From the NCBI RefSeq assembly GCF_002993885.1, contig NZ_CM009578.1, positions 2,021,751 through 2,085,750 on the forward strand: a stretch of 64,000 nt of DNA, read 5' to 3'. Both the position numbers and the translations under genes were made by a program. Under the pieces are notes generated by a model, which saw nothing but the letters and a program-made list of their open reading frames with translations, made no database searches and was not told the origin of the DNA. Shown here piece by piece: positions 17,699 through 28,258 of this stretch; position 1 is the first letter of the stretch; every line of letters begins with the position of its first letter. The DNA is from Sphingopyxis lindanitolerans. GTDB taxonomy: Bacteria > Pseudomonadota > Alphaproteobacteria > Sphingomonadales > Sphingomonadaceae.

Positions 17699-19000
17699 TC
17701 AGAGATCCTTGGCGAGGCGCAGGCCGGTGAATTGCCAGCGCTGATGGGGATAAAAGAAATTGCGGTAGCTGGCGCGCATATGGCCACGCGGGGTCGCGCA
17801 GCTACCGCCGCGCAGCACGAACTGCCCGCTCATGAACTTGCCATTATATTCGCCGACCGCGCCCGACGCCGCGCGAAAGCCGGGATAGGGGCGGTAGGCG
17901 CTGCCGGTCCATTCCCACACGCCGCCGAACATCTGCTCCAGCCCCGGACCGGCCGCGGCGGCGGGCTGCACCGGCCCGGCCGCATCGAGCTGCTGGCCGC
18001 CGTGCGGATCGCAGGCGGCGGCCGCCGCCTCCCATTCCTGTTCGGTCGGCAGGCGCGCGCCGGCCCAGCTCGCGAAAGCGTCGGCCTCATAAAGGCTGAT
18101 GTGCGTCACCGGCGCCGCGGGGTCGATCTCGCGCCAGCCCGACAGGGTGAAAATATGCCCCTCCCGCCAATAGGCGGGCGCCTCGACCCCCTCGGCCTGG
18201 ACCCACGCCCAGCCGTCGCTGAGCCAGAGCGACGGCGTGTGATAGCCGCCGTCGTCGACGAACTGCCGCCATTCGCCATTGCTGACCGGCCGACTGGCGA
18301 GAGCATGCGGAGTCAGAAGCGCGGAAAAGCGCGGACCTTCACAGTCGAACGCGAAGCCGTCGCCGTCGTGGCCGATCGCGACGACACCCTCCGCCCCCCG
18401 AATCCACTGGAACGCCTCCGCCGGGTCGGCGTCGGGCGCCAAAGCCACGGAAAACTGCGCAACTTCACTCGCGATTGTCGTTTCACGCGGCCACACCGCG
18501 GGTCCGAGCGGATTTTGCGCGAAGAGATGCTTGATGTCGGTGAGCAGCAATTCCTGATGCTGCTGCTCGTGATGGATGCCGAGTTCGACGAGAGCGAGCG
18601 CGGCGGGCGGCAGGGCAGGCAGCGCGCTCTGCACCGCGACATCGACATGCGCGCGCCAGACCCGGATTTCGTCGAGCGACGGCCGCGTCAGCAGGCCGCG
18701 GCGCGGGCGCGCGTGGCGCGGCCCCTCGGCCTCGTAATAGCTGTTGAAGAGGAAGGCGAAGCGATCATCGAACGCGCGGTAGCCGGGTAGATGATCGCGC
18801 AGCACGAAACTCTCGAAAAACCAGCTCGTGTGCGCCAGATGCCATTTGGCGGGCGAAGCGTCGGGCATCGACTGCGCGCTCGCGTCGGCGTCGGACAGCG
18901 TTGCCACGAGATCGAGCGACAGGCGCCGGGTCGCGGCGAACCGGCGGGCCAGTTCATCGAGCGGGTCGATGCGGGTCGATGTGTCGGTGCGGCTGGCCAT
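17699..19000 (-). CDS. egtB: Ergothioneine biosynthesis sulfoxide synthase EgtB
   Basis: EgtB is a non-heme iron enzyme that joins hercynine to a sulfur donor (cysteine or gamma-glutamylcysteine) with oxygen. The 433 residues contain the N-terminal DinB-like domain with iron ligands in WHLAHTSWFFE (about residue 53) and HHEQQHQELLLTDI (about 142), and a C-terminal formylglycine-generating-enzyme-like domain (RPVSNGEWRQFV, LPTEQEWEAAA, GGVWEWTGSAY, RGGSCATPRGH). It is cotranscribed with egtD. No egtA, egtC or egtE homolog is visible, so the sulfur donor and the C-S lyase step must be supplied from elsewhere. Confidence 0.94.
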   Translation of the reverse strand: MASRTDTSTRIDPLDELARRFAATRRLSLDLVATLSDADASAQSMPDASPAKWHLAHTSWFFESFVLRDHLPGYRAFDDRFAFLFNSYYEAEGPRHARPRRGLLTRPSLDEIRVWRAHVDVAVQSALPALPPAALALVELGIHHEQQHQELLLTDIKHLFAQNPLGPAVWPRETTIASEVAQFSVALAPDADPAEAFQWIRGAEGVVAIGHDGDGFAFDCEGPRFSALLTPHALASRPVSNGEWRQFVDDGGYHTPSLWLSDGWAWVQAEGVEAPAYWREGHIFTLSGWREIDPAAPVTHISLYEADAFASWAGARLPTEQEWEAAAAACDPHGGQQLDAAGPVQPAAAAGPGLEQMFGGVWEWTGSAYRPYPGFRAASGAVGEYNGKFMSGQFVLRGGSCATPRGHMRASYRNFFYPHQRWQFTGLRLAKDL

Positions 19001-19067
19001 GATGAGACAATCCCCCCGACGGTGATTCGGTTTCCCCGAGGTGACGAATATGGTTACAGCGCCGAGG

Positions 19068-19082
19068 AATGTCTAGAACATT
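19068..19082. promoter_or_regulatory. Palindrome upstream of egtB
   Basis: AATGT-ctaga-ACATT is a 15-base inverted repeat 68 bases before the egtB start. It could be an operator, but palindromes of this length occur by chance and no regulator is adjacent. Confidence 0.25.
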
Positions 19083-19130
19083 AAGGGAACAAGAAGATGG
19101 GACGCGGCGCTCGAACGTGCTGCGCCTCCC

Positions 19131-19206
19131 CGTCACCCCGGATTTGATCCGGGGCCCCGCTCGGCGACGGTGACAAGCGGGCCCCCGGATCAAGTCCGGG
19201 GTGGCG
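19131..19206. repeat. REP-like inverted repeat between egtB and the adenosyltransferase gene
   Basis: GTCACCCCGGATTTGATCCGGGG and a near-complementary CCCCGGATCAAGTCCGGGGTGGC face each other around a short spacer. Each half is itself a hairpin, so this is a BIME-like pair. The sequence is typical of sphingomonad intergenic repeats, and the half-site resembles the hairpin at 4412-4433. Confidence 0.75.
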
Positions 19207-19236
19207 AAGAAAGTAAGGGCGGCCCTTACAATTCGG

Positions 19237-19818
19237 TCAGCGCGTCGCGCCGGGTTTCCAAAGGATGTCGCCGCCCGCCGCGGCGTTGATGTGCCGGGTC
19301 AGGACGAAGAGATGATCCGACAGGCGGTTGAGATAGCTGAGCGCGAGCGGGTTGAGGTCGCGCTCGGCACCGGCCGCGACGGCCGCGCGTTCGGCTCGGC
19401 GGGTTACCGCGCGCGCCAGATGGAGCCGCGCCGCCGCTTCGGTCCCGCCGGGCAGGATGAAGCTCCGCAAGGATTCGAGCGCGGCGTTCATGGCGTCGAT
19501 CTCATTTTCCAGCCGCGCGATCTGGCTGGGGACGATGCGCAGCGCCATGTCGTGCGGGCCGAAGCCGAACTCGATGTCGGGCGGCGTCGCCAGGTCGGCG
19601 CCGAGGTCGAACAATTCATTCTGGATGCGCGACAGCATCGCCGCCTCGTCGCTCGCCGGATCGAGCGCGGCGGCGGCGAGGCCGATCGCGCTGTTCGTTT
19701 CATCGACGTCGCCGACCGCCGCCATCAGCGGCGCCGACTTGGCGATGCGCGAACCGTCGACGAGCCCGGTGGTGCCGCCGTCGCCGGTGCGGGTGTAAAT
19801 CTTATTAAGCTTTACCAA
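19237..19818 (-). CDS. PduO-type cob(I)alamin adenosyltransferase
   Basis: This 193-residue enzyme moves the adenosyl group of ATP to cob(I)alamin to make coenzyme B12. The family marks are KIYTRTGDGGTTGLVDGSRIAKSA (ATP site, about residues 6-30), VDETNSAIG, LFDLGADLATP, ILPGGTEAAARLHLARAVTRRAER and YLNRLSDHLFVLTRHIN. The start is unusual: no ATG or GTG fits, and the only codon that keeps the full N terminus is a TTG placed four bases after the upstream stop, so translation is probably coupled. It forms an operon with the HIG1-like gene. Adenosylcobalamin could serve methylmalonyl-CoA mutase downstream of valine breakdown. Confidence 0.93.
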   Translation of the reverse strand: MVKLNKIYTRTGDGGTTGLVDGSRIAKSAPLMAAVGDVDETNSAIGLAAAALDPASDEAAMLSRIQNELFDLGADLATPPDIEFGFGPHDMALRIVPSQIARLENEIDAMNAALESLRSFILPGGTEAAARLHLARAVTRRAERAAVAAGAERDLNPLALSYLNRLSDHLFVLTRHINAAAGGDILWKPGATR

Positions 19819-19822
19819 AGAC

Positions 19823-20047
19823 TTAGCTGCTGCCGGCTGTCACGCCGATGATGATGAGCAGGATGATGGTGATCGCCTGCCACTTGACGCGGGCCATCAT
19901 CATCTTGTTCTGCATCACCTGATTCTCATGGACGGTGCCGTCCATCGCCGCGCGGTGTCCCTGCGCGAAATAGATGAGCCCGCGGGCGAGCGAGAAGAGG
20001 ACGAGGCCAGCCGCCACGACGACGGCAAGAACGAGCAAGATCTGCAT
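19823..20047 (-). CDS. Small two-helix membrane protein (HIG1-like, twin transmembrane)
   Basis: A 74-residue protein with two membrane helices (about residues 2-22 and 56-72) joined by a charged loop with YFAQGHRAAMDGTVHENQVMQNKMMMARVKWQA. The QNKMMMARV(K)WQ region matches the HIG1 / twin-transmembrane family seen next to cobalamin adenosyltransferase genes in many alphaproteobacteria. HIG1 proteins elsewhere associate with respiratory complexes; a role here is not established. It lies 4 bases upstream of the adenosyltransferase gene and 10 bases downstream of gluQ. Confidence 0.8.
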   Translation of the reverse strand: MQILLVLAVVVAAGLVLFSLARGLIYFAQGHRAAMDGTVHENQVMQNKMMMARVKWQAITIILLIIIGVTAGSS

Positions 20048-20057
20048 GAAACCCTAT

Positions 20058-20921
20058 TTAGGGAGTTTGCAGCGAATATCCAGCCGGAAGCCGCCCTTCG
20101 CGCAAATCTTTGGCGAGCGCCGGTCCGTCGACCCCCACCCGGCGCAGCGCGGCGAGCGAAGCGGCAGCATCGCGCTTCGCGAGGCGACGGCCATCGGGAC
20201 CGCAGATGAGGCCATGGTGGCGATAGACGGGCGTCGCCAGCCCGAGCAGCGCCTGGAGCAAACGGTGGACGTCGGTCGAGGCGATCAGGTCGGCGCCGCG
20301 AATCACCTGCGTCACCCCCATTTCGGCGTCGTCGATCGTACTGGCGAGATGATAGCTGGCGGGCGCGTCCTTGCGCGCGAGGACGATATCGCCATGCGCG
20401 GCGGGATCGGCGGCGCGCATCCCCTGCCCCGCCTCTTCCCAGCCGAGGTCGCCGGCAAGCGCCGCGGCGCGCGCCATGTCGAGCCGCCAGCAATGCGCCT
20501 CGGCCGCCAGCCGCCGCGCGCGTTCAGCGGCGCTCAGATGGCGGCAGATGCCCGGATAGACGGCGGCGCCCGAAGCATTGGGCGGCCCGTGCGGCGCGGC
20601 GAGGCTCGCCGCGATATCGGCGCGGGTGCAGAAGCAGGGATAGACCAGACCGCGCGCGCGCAGATCGCCGAGCGCCGCGGCATAGGCCTCGAGATGGTGC
20701 GACTGGCGCACCGGATCGCCGTCCCAGTCGAGCCCGAGCCAGGCAAGATCGGCGAGCGCCGCCGCGACATGGCTCTCGCGCGACCGGCTGCCGTCGATAT
20801 CGTCGATGCGGAGATGGAAGCGCCCGCCCGCAGCGCGCGCCGCCGCGTGCGCGAGCGCCGCGCTATAGGCATGGCCGAGGTGAAGCTCGCCCGTCGGGCT
20901 GGGCGCAAAGCGGGTCAGCAC
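20058..20921 (-). CDS. gluQ: Glutamyl-Q tRNA(Asp) synthetase
   Basis: GluQRS activates glutamate and attaches it to the cyclopentene of queuosine in the anticodon of tRNA-Asp. It is a truncated GluRS without the anticodon-binding domain, and at 287 residues fits. Visible are TRFAPSPTGELHLGHAYSAAL (HIGH-like HLGH at residues 14-17), FHLRIDDIDGSRS, a zinc-ligand cluster (YPCFCTRADI and YPGICRHL), VTQVIRGADLIASTDVHRLLQ and LICGPDGRRLAKRD (KMSKS-like). The start codon is GTG. It heads an operon with the HIG1-like and adenosyltransferase genes. The queuosine-precursor transporter at 10840-11487 serves the same modification. Confidence 0.93.
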   Translation of the reverse strand: MLTRFAPSPTGELHLGHAYSAALAHAAARAAGGRFHLRIDDIDGSRSRESHVAAALADLAWLGLDWDGDPVRQSHHLEAYAAALGDLRARGLVYPCFCTRADIAASLAAPHGPPNASGAAVYPGICRHLSAAERARRLAAEAHCWRLDMARAAALAGDLGWEEAGQGMRAADPAAHGDIVLARKDAPASYHLASTIDDAEMGVTQVIRGADLIASTDVHRLLQALLGLATPVYRHHGLICGPDGRRLAKRDAAASLAALRRVGVDGPALAKDLREGRLPAGYSLQTP

Positions 20922-21094
20922 GGGCGGCGTCGCGGGACCATAAGCTGTGCCGCGCCCGCAAGGTTCCTTCCATATCTTGCGGCAGATGCCCCCTTGACGC
21001 CAGAATCATATGCGTGATGTAATGGCGCTGTCACTTGGGAACGGCAGTGACGCGCCATCCCGCGCAGCAGCATAGGGGGTAGCGTCGCAGAGCC

Positions 21095-21661
21095 ATGTTC
21101 CATCCCGATCTCGCCCGCCATCCCGACAATTGCCCCGCGCTGGTGCTGAACGCCGACTATACGCCGCTCAGCTATTACCCCTTGAGCCTGTGGCCGTGGC
21201 AGACCGCGGTCAAGGCGGTTTTCCTCGACCGCGTCACCATCGTCGAGAATTACGAGCGCGAGATTCATTCGCCGACGCGGACGATGCCAATCCCCAGCGT
21301 GATCGCGCTGCGCCAATATGTGAAACCGTCGCAGCACCCGGCCTTCACCCGCTTCAACCTGTTCCTGCGCGATCGTTTCGCGTGCCAATATTGCGGGTCG
21401 GGAAAGGATCTGACCTTCGACCATGTCGTGCCGCGCCGGCTCGGCGGGCGGACGACGTGGGAGAATGTCGCCACCGCCTGTGCGCCGTGCAACCTGAAAA
21501 AGGGCGGCCGCACCCCGCGGCAGGCGCATATGCCGCTCCATCGCCAGCCGTGGCGCCCGACGAGCTGGCAGCTCCAGGACAATGGCCGCGCCTTTCCGCC
21601 GGGCTATCTGCACGAAAGCTGGATCGACTGGCTCTATTGGGATGTCGAGCTGGAAGGCTGA
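21095..21661 (+). CDS. HNH endonuclease family protein
   Basis: A 188-residue soluble protein with a classic HNH zinc-finger nuclease motif: RFACQYCGSGKDLTFDHVVPRRLGG, then WENVATACAPCNLKKGG (two CxxC pairs, DH, N, about residues 97-135). The N-terminal half (LNADYTPLSYYPLSLWPWQTAVKAVF) and the C-terminal PLHRQPWRPTSWQL match the widespread single-copy HNH family of alphaproteobacteria, which is chromosomal housekeeping rather than part of a mobile element. Its substrate is not known. The gene is alone; 173 bases of non-coding DNA with no clear signal precede it. Confidence 0.9.
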   Translation: MFHPDLARHPDNCPALVLNADYTPLSYYPLSLWPWQTAVKAVFLDRVTIVENYEREIHSPTRTMPIPSVIALRQYVKPSQHPAFTRFNLFLRDRFACQYCGSGKDLTFDHVVPRRLGGRTTWENVATACAPCNLKKGGRTPRQAHMPLHRQPWRPTSWQLQDNGRAFPPGYLHESWIDWLYWDVELEG

Positions 21662-21743
21662 CGGGAACCCGAACAGGGCGGACAGCGTAAGTTCACCTGA
21701 ACGCTTCTAACGGGCCGCCAGCCCTTCAGAACAGGAGACTATC

Positions 21744-22166
21744 ATGGTCCGTACCGCCCGCGCCCTTGCGCTCAGCCTCGCAACCCTGCCGCTCGCAGCC
21801 TGCGCGACGCTGATGCCCTCAGAACAGCCGGTGAGCGTCACCGGCAGCGTCACCTATCGCGAGCGCATAGCCTTGCCGCCCACCGCACAGGTCGAGATCC
21901 AGCTCGCCGACGTCAGCCTGATGGACGCGCCGTCGCGCACGATCGCGCGGCAATCCTTCACCGCCGACGGCCGCCAGGTGCCCTTCGCCTTTTCGCTGAC
22001 GGTCGATCATCGCAAGCTCGACCCGCGGGGCCGCTATTCGGTCTCGGCGCGGATCACCGACGGGTCGGGGAAGCTGATGTTCATCACCGACACGCACAAT
22101 GGCGTGACTTTCGACGGACAGCCGCACATCGACATGGGAACGCTGGTGATGGTGCGGACGCGCTGA
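21744..22166 (+). CDS. YbaY family lipoprotein
   Basis: A 140-residue lipoprotein: signal peptide with lipobox LPLAAC (Cys about residue 20), then the YbaY domain (about 30-138) with VSVTGSVTYRERIALPPTAQVEIQLADVS, PFAFSLTVDHRKLDPRGRYSVSARI and FITDTHNGVTFDG. YbaY-type lipoproteins are outer-membrane or periplasmic, small beta-sandwich proteins of unknown role; some protect against glycation or stress. Start ATG follows AACAGGAGAC. Alone, no operon partners. Confidence 0.88.
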   Translation: MVRTARALALSLATLPLAACATLMPSEQPVSVTGSVTYRERIALPPTAQVEIQLADVSLMDAPSRTIARQSFTADGRQVPFAFSLTVDHRKLDPRGRYSVSARITDGSGKLMFITDTHNGVTFDGQPHIDMGTLVMVRTR

Positions 22167-22263
22167 TCGTCATAGAGCTGGACCGCCATTTCAGAGCTTG
22201 ATACCCAACTCCACCGGTGATCGCGACGCGGGGGTGTCTGAGGCCGGCCGGAGGGGGCATATC

Positions 22264-22710
22264 ATGGCTTATGAAGGCGGCATCGGCGGCACGTTCAAGA
22301 CTCTCTGGTCGCCCGATCTGACGACGCGCGCCGGTGCGTTGAACGCAGCGCAGACGGCATCGACGGCGTTGTTCATCGTCGCGGCATTAAGTGCATTGCG
22401 GCTTTGGCTTTCGGTCGGCACGGACAATCTGATCCGCCTTGTCGGCGAAGGCGAACTCGGCACCTTGATCACCGTGGGGCTGGTTGTCGTGATGCTGGCG
22501 GCGGGGATGCTGCTTCGTCGAGGCCGCGGCCTGATCGTCGGAACGCTGGCGATGTTGCTCTATCTCGTCTTTGCGCTGCTCAATGGGAGTCCCACTTCGT
22601 GGATTGTCGGCGCGGTGCTGCTCGGCGCGATGGTGGGAGGTCTCCGCGGCGCCCTCGCTCTGCAACGCGGCGTGGGTTTTTCCGACGACACCCATGACGT
22701 TTTTGCCTGA
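22264..22710 (+). CDS. Four-helix membrane protein of unknown function
   Basis: A 148-residue inner-membrane protein with about four hydrophobic helices (near residues 25-47, 62-82, 88-106 and 110-130). The N terminus (MAYEGGIGGTFKTLWSPDL) is likely cytosolic. No family could be recognised from sequence. GGAGGGGG before the ATG gives a clear start. It is short, isolated, and precedes ppc by 73 bases. Confidence 0.65.
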   Translation: MAYEGGIGGTFKTLWSPDLTTRAGALNAAQTASTALFIVAALSALRLWLSVGTDNLIRLVGEGELGTLITVGLVVVMLAAGMLLRRGRGLIVGTLAMLLYLVFALLNGSPTSWIVGAVLLGAMVGGLRGALALQRGVGFSDDTHDVFA

Positions 22711-22783
22711 GACGTGACATCGGGGCGCGCATAGCTATGCGCCGCTTGACGTAGCGTCCGCTGCCGTGCAGCACCCTGCGTCC

Positions 22784-25462
<2,679 letters not shown>

Positions 25463-25490
25463 CCCTCGCCTTCGCGGGAGCGACGGTTGC

Positions 25491-26006
25491 TTACCCCTTG
25501 GTGATCTTCACCTTGCCCTTGGCGGTGGCGCCGTCGGGGCCGAGGTCGATCGTGAAATCGTCGCCGTCCTTGCTCTTGCCCGCCAGCGTGTTGCCGGTGC
25601 GCGTGACCGTGACGCCCTTTTTGGCGAATTCGCTCGCCATCCAGTCGGCCGCCCTGGTCGGCGCGACGGGCGAAGTGAAGCCGAGTTCGACCCGCGCTTT
25701 GTCACCGTCGTCCTTGACGTTCGCGTCGACATTGACCGCCGTGACCTTGCTGCCCGGATAGAGCTTGACCCCGTCGATGTCGAAATCGCTCTCGACATCG
25801 AGATCGACGAAATCGGGGATCTTGACGTCGATACCGCCGCCTTCGCCGCCAATCTGGACCCGGCCGCCACCGTCCCCGGCCGAGATATGCACGCCGCCCT
25901 TTGCGTCGCCCGCGTTGATCGAGATTTCGGGCTGGTCCTTCTTGTCCGCGCCCTGCCCGCAGGCGGCGAGGAGAAGGAGCGGAGGAATCAGGGCAGCGAA
26001 ACGCAT
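25491..26006 (-). CDS. Lipoprotein of unknown function with repetitive Asp-rich middle
   Basis: A 171-residue lipoprotein (signal with LLLAAC, Cys about residue 16). The mature region is Gly/Asp-rich and looks like stacked beta strands (GGVHISAGDGGGRVQIGGEGGGIDVKIPDFVDLDVESDFDIDGVKLYPG), then an alpha/beta end (WMASEFAKKGVTVTRTGNTLAGK). I do not recognise the family. AAGGAGAGG precedes the ATG. A 14-bp near-perfect palindrome lies 10 bases upstream of the start and is probably its operator. The gene is convergent with ppc. Confidence 0.75.
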   Translation of the reverse strand: MRFAALIPPLLLLAACGQGADKKDQPEISINAGDAKGGVHISAGDGGGRVQIGGEGGGIDVKIPDFVDLDVESDFDIDGVKLYPGSKVTAVNVDANVKDDGDKARVELGFTSPVAPTRAADWMASEFAKKGVTVTRTGNTLAGKSKDGDDFTIDLGPDGATAKGKVKITKG

Positions 26007-26015
26007 GGAGCCTCT

Positions 26016-26047
26016 CCTTGGTGCATTATGTGAATAATACACCAAGG
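26016..26047. promoter_or_regulatory. 14-bp palindromic operator, GGTG-N16-CACC
   Basis: Arms 26016-26029 and 26034-26047 match in 13 of 14 positions around GTGA. Within it, GGTG and CACC are 16 bases apart. From memory this is the site described for the GntR-family repressor YtrA in Xanthomonas. It sits just before the lipoprotein ribosome site, where binding would block initiation. Confidence 0.6.
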
Positions 26048-26078
26048 ATCGCAAACGAGTCAAGAATCCCAATCCTCT

Positions 26079-26181
26079 CGTCATGCCGAACTTGTTTCAG
26101 CATCCATGGTCGGACGTTGCGGCAAGCGCAGCATCAGCCGAGAGCGCAGGCCATGGACTCTGAAACAAGTTCGGCATGACG
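26079..26181. repeat. Long inverted repeat with 22-bp perfect arms
   Basis: CGTCATGCCGAACTTGTTTCAG (26079-26100) is the exact reverse complement of 26160-26181, with a further CCATGG pair inside. The 59-base loop has no gene. It is a BIME-type pair lying between two divergent minus/plus promoters. Confidence 0.85.
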
Positions 26182-26198
26182 ATGAAGGAGGGAGGCTG

Positions 26199-27002
26199 TT
26201 ACGCGTCGATGCTGGTCCTGACATCGCCATGGACGAGGCCGCCGTCGACGGTGATCGTGTCGCCGACGACATAATCCCCCGCCTTCGACGCGAGGAAGAT
26301 CGCGGCGCCGGCCATATCCTCGGGCGCGCCGATCCGCTTCGTCGGGATGCTCTGCGCGACCGCGTCGCCATGATCGCGCGCCGCCTTGTTCATGTCCGAC
26401 TGGAAAGCCCCCGGCGCGATGGCGGTGACGAGGATATGATCGGCCACCAGCCGCGCCGCGAGGCGCTTGGTCAGATAGAGAATCGCGGCCTTCGACGCAT
26501 GATAACTGTAGGTCTCCCACGGATTCAAACGCATACCGTCGATCGAGCCGATGTTGATGACCTTCGCGGGACGCTCGTGCGATCCGCCGGCCTTGAGCAG
26601 CCCGTGCAGCGCCTGAGTCAGGAAGAAGGGCGACTTGACGTTGATGTCCATCACCTTGTCCCAGCCCGCCTCGGGGAAACCCTCGAACGGTTCGCCCCAC
26701 GCGGCGCCGGCATTGTTGACGAGGATGTCGAGCCGTTCCTCGCGCGCCTCGAGTTCCTTGGCGAGCGCGCGGCAGCCCTCGACCGTCGCGAGATCGACCG
26801 GCAGGCCGATGACCTTGCCCGGATAGCGGGTTTCGAAATCGGCGACGGCGTCCTCGATCTGCGCACTCTTGCGCGCCGAGATATAGACGCGCGCGGCACC
26901 CGCGGCGAGATAGCCCTCGACGATCATCTTGCCGATTCCGCGCGAGCCGCCGGTGACGAGCGCAATGCGGCCGTCGAGGCCGAACATATCCTGGAGGTTC
27001 AT
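26199..27002 (-). CDS. SDR family oxidoreductase (RhlG-like)
   Basis: A 267-residue classical short-chain dehydrogenase: the TGGSRGIGK nucleotide site (about residues 17-25), NNAGAAWG, the catalytic Ser region INIGSIDGMRL, and YSYHASKAAI (catalytic Tyr and Lys, YxxxK near residue 162). The motif GIDGMRLNPWETYSYHASKAA is close to RhlG and related 3-oxoacyl reductases of fatty acid and rhamnolipid metabolism. NADP preference is suggested by the Arg after the first strand (ISARKS). It sits downstream of the ACAD pair, separated by a G-rich hairpin, and may use 3-oxoacyl or ketone intermediates. The upstream hairpin (27021-27038) lies directly before its ribosome site. Confidence 0.85.
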   Translation of the reverse strand: MNLQDMFGLDGRIALVTGGSRGIGKMIVEGYLAAGAARVYISARKSAQIEDAVADFETRYPGKVIGLPVDLATVEGCRALAKELEAREERLDILVNNAGAAWGEPFEGFPEAGWDKVMDINVKSPFFLTQALHGLLKAGGSHERPAKVINIGSIDGMRLNPWETYSYHASKAAILYLTKRLAARLVADHILVTAIAPGAFQSDMNKAARDHGDAVAQSIPTKRIGAPEDMAGAAIFLASKAGDYVVGDTITVDGGLVHGDVRTSIDA

Positions 27003-27020
27003 TGTCTCATCCTTTTGCTC

Positions 27021-27128
27021 CCTCCCCTTCAGGGGAGGGTTGGGGTGGGGCCTCTGGGCGCTATGCCCTCCCCGCTGTGACTAGCGAGCAAGCTCGCAAG
27101 TCTCGCTGCCCCTCCCGCTTGCGGGAGG
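27021..27128. repeat. Two G-rich hairpins (family B)
   Basis: CCTCCCCT-TC-AGGGGAGG (27021-27038) and CCTCCCGC-TT-GCGGGAGG (27111-27128) are both perfect 8-bp stems. GTTGGGGTGGGG between them is shared with the hairpin near 47830. The first hairpin lies just upstream of the SDR gene start on the minus strand. The 133-base stretch holds no gene. Confidence 0.7.
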
Positions 27129-27135
27129 GGTGAGA

Positions 27136-28254
27136 TCAGTAGCCGTTCATACGCGCGACCTGGTCGATATGATAATGCACATCGCCCATATATTCGGCGA
27201 GCGCACGGTCGCGTTTCATATAGAGGCCGATGTCATATTCGTCGGTCATGCCGATACCGCCGTGCATCTGCACGCCCTCGCGCACCGCGAGGTTGGCGGC
27301 GCGCCCCGCTTTCGCCTTGGCGACCGAGACCATCAGCTTCGCGCCCTCGCTGCCCTCGTCGAGCAATTGCTGCGCCTTCATCACCGTGGCGCGCGCGACC
27401 TCCATTTCGCCATAGAGATGCGCGGCGCGGTGCTGGAGCCCCTGGAATTCGCCGATCAGACGCCCAAACTGCTTGCGTTCCTTGAGGTAGGCGACGGTCC
27501 TGTCCATCGCGCCCTGCCCGACGCCGACCATTTCGGCCGCGGCGCCGGTGCGCGTCGCGGCGAGCAGCGCGTCGAGGATGTCGCCGCCCGCGTCGATCTC
27601 ACCGATCACCGCGTCGGCATCGACTTCGACCCCGTCGAGGGTGACATGGCTGGCGAGTGAGGAGTCGACGAGGCGGCGCGGGTCGGCGGTCAGGCCCTTC
27701 GCGTCCCTGGGCACCGCGAACAAAGTGAGGCCGCCGTCGGTTTTCGCCGCGACGATGCTCATGTCGGCGACATGGCCGTGGAGGACAAAGCTCTTCTTGC
27801 CGTCGAGGCGGAAGCCGTTGCCGGCGCGCGTCGCGGTGGTCGCGATGCGGTCGGGGCGGTGCTTGGCGCCTTCGTCGATCGCGAGCGCGACGATCGCTTC
27901 GCCGCCCGCGATCGCGGGGAGCCAGCGGCCGGCCTGCGTCCCGCCCGCCTTCGCCAGCGCGGCGACCGCGCCAACGCCGGTCGACAGGAACGGCGACGGG
28001 GTCAGGTTGCGGCCGATTTCCTCGAGCACGATGCCCGCTTCCATATGCCCCATGCCGAGCCCGCCATGCGCCTCGGGCACCAGCATGCCGGGCAGGCCCA
28101 TTTCGGTGAACTGCGCCCACAGGTCGCGCGAGAAGCCGGTGGCGTCGGCAGAGTCGCGCAGGCTGCGAAGGTGCGAAACCGGCGCCTGTTCGGCCACGAA
28201 AGGCGCGACGCTGTCCTTGAGCATCGCCTGGTCGTCATTGTGATACAAAGGCAT
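27136..28254 (-). CDS. Acyl-CoA dehydrogenase family protein, likely non-catalytic subunit
   Basis: A 372-residue protein with the ACAD layout: N-terminal helical domain (MPLYHNDDQAMLKDSVAPFVAEQAPV), central beta domain (FRLDGKKSFVLHGHVADMSIV), and C-terminal helical domain (GVGQGAMDRTVAYLKERKQFGRLIGEFQGLQH). FAD-binding features are present, but the catalytic Glu found in the IYEGT-type turn is absent; the region reads RALAEYMGDVHYHIDQVAR. Together with the adjacent ACAD, which has that Glu, it resembles alpha2beta2 FadE enzymes such as ChsE1-ChsE2 in Mycobacterium. The stop of the partner gene is 4 bases from this start. Function in a heteromer is an inference. Confidence 0.85.
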   Translation of the reverse strand: MPLYHNDDQAMLKDSVAPFVAEQAPVSHLRSLRDSADATGFSRDLWAQFTEMGLPGMLVPEAHGGLGMGHMEAGIVLEEIGRNLTPSPFLSTGVGAVAALAKAGGTQAGRWLPAIAGGEAIVALAIDEGAKHRPDRIATTATRAGNGFRLDGKKSFVLHGHVADMSIVAAKTDGGLTLFAVPRDAKGLTADPRRLVDSSLASHVTLDGVEVDADAVIGEIDAGGDILDALLAATRTGAAAEMVGVGQGAMDRTVAYLKERKQFGRLIGEFQGLQHRAAHLYGEMEVARATVMKAQQLLDEGSEGAKLMVSVAKAKAGRAANLAVREGVQMHGGIGMTDEYDIGLYMKRDRALAEYMGDVHYHIDQVARMNGY

Positions 28255-28258
28255 GGGG

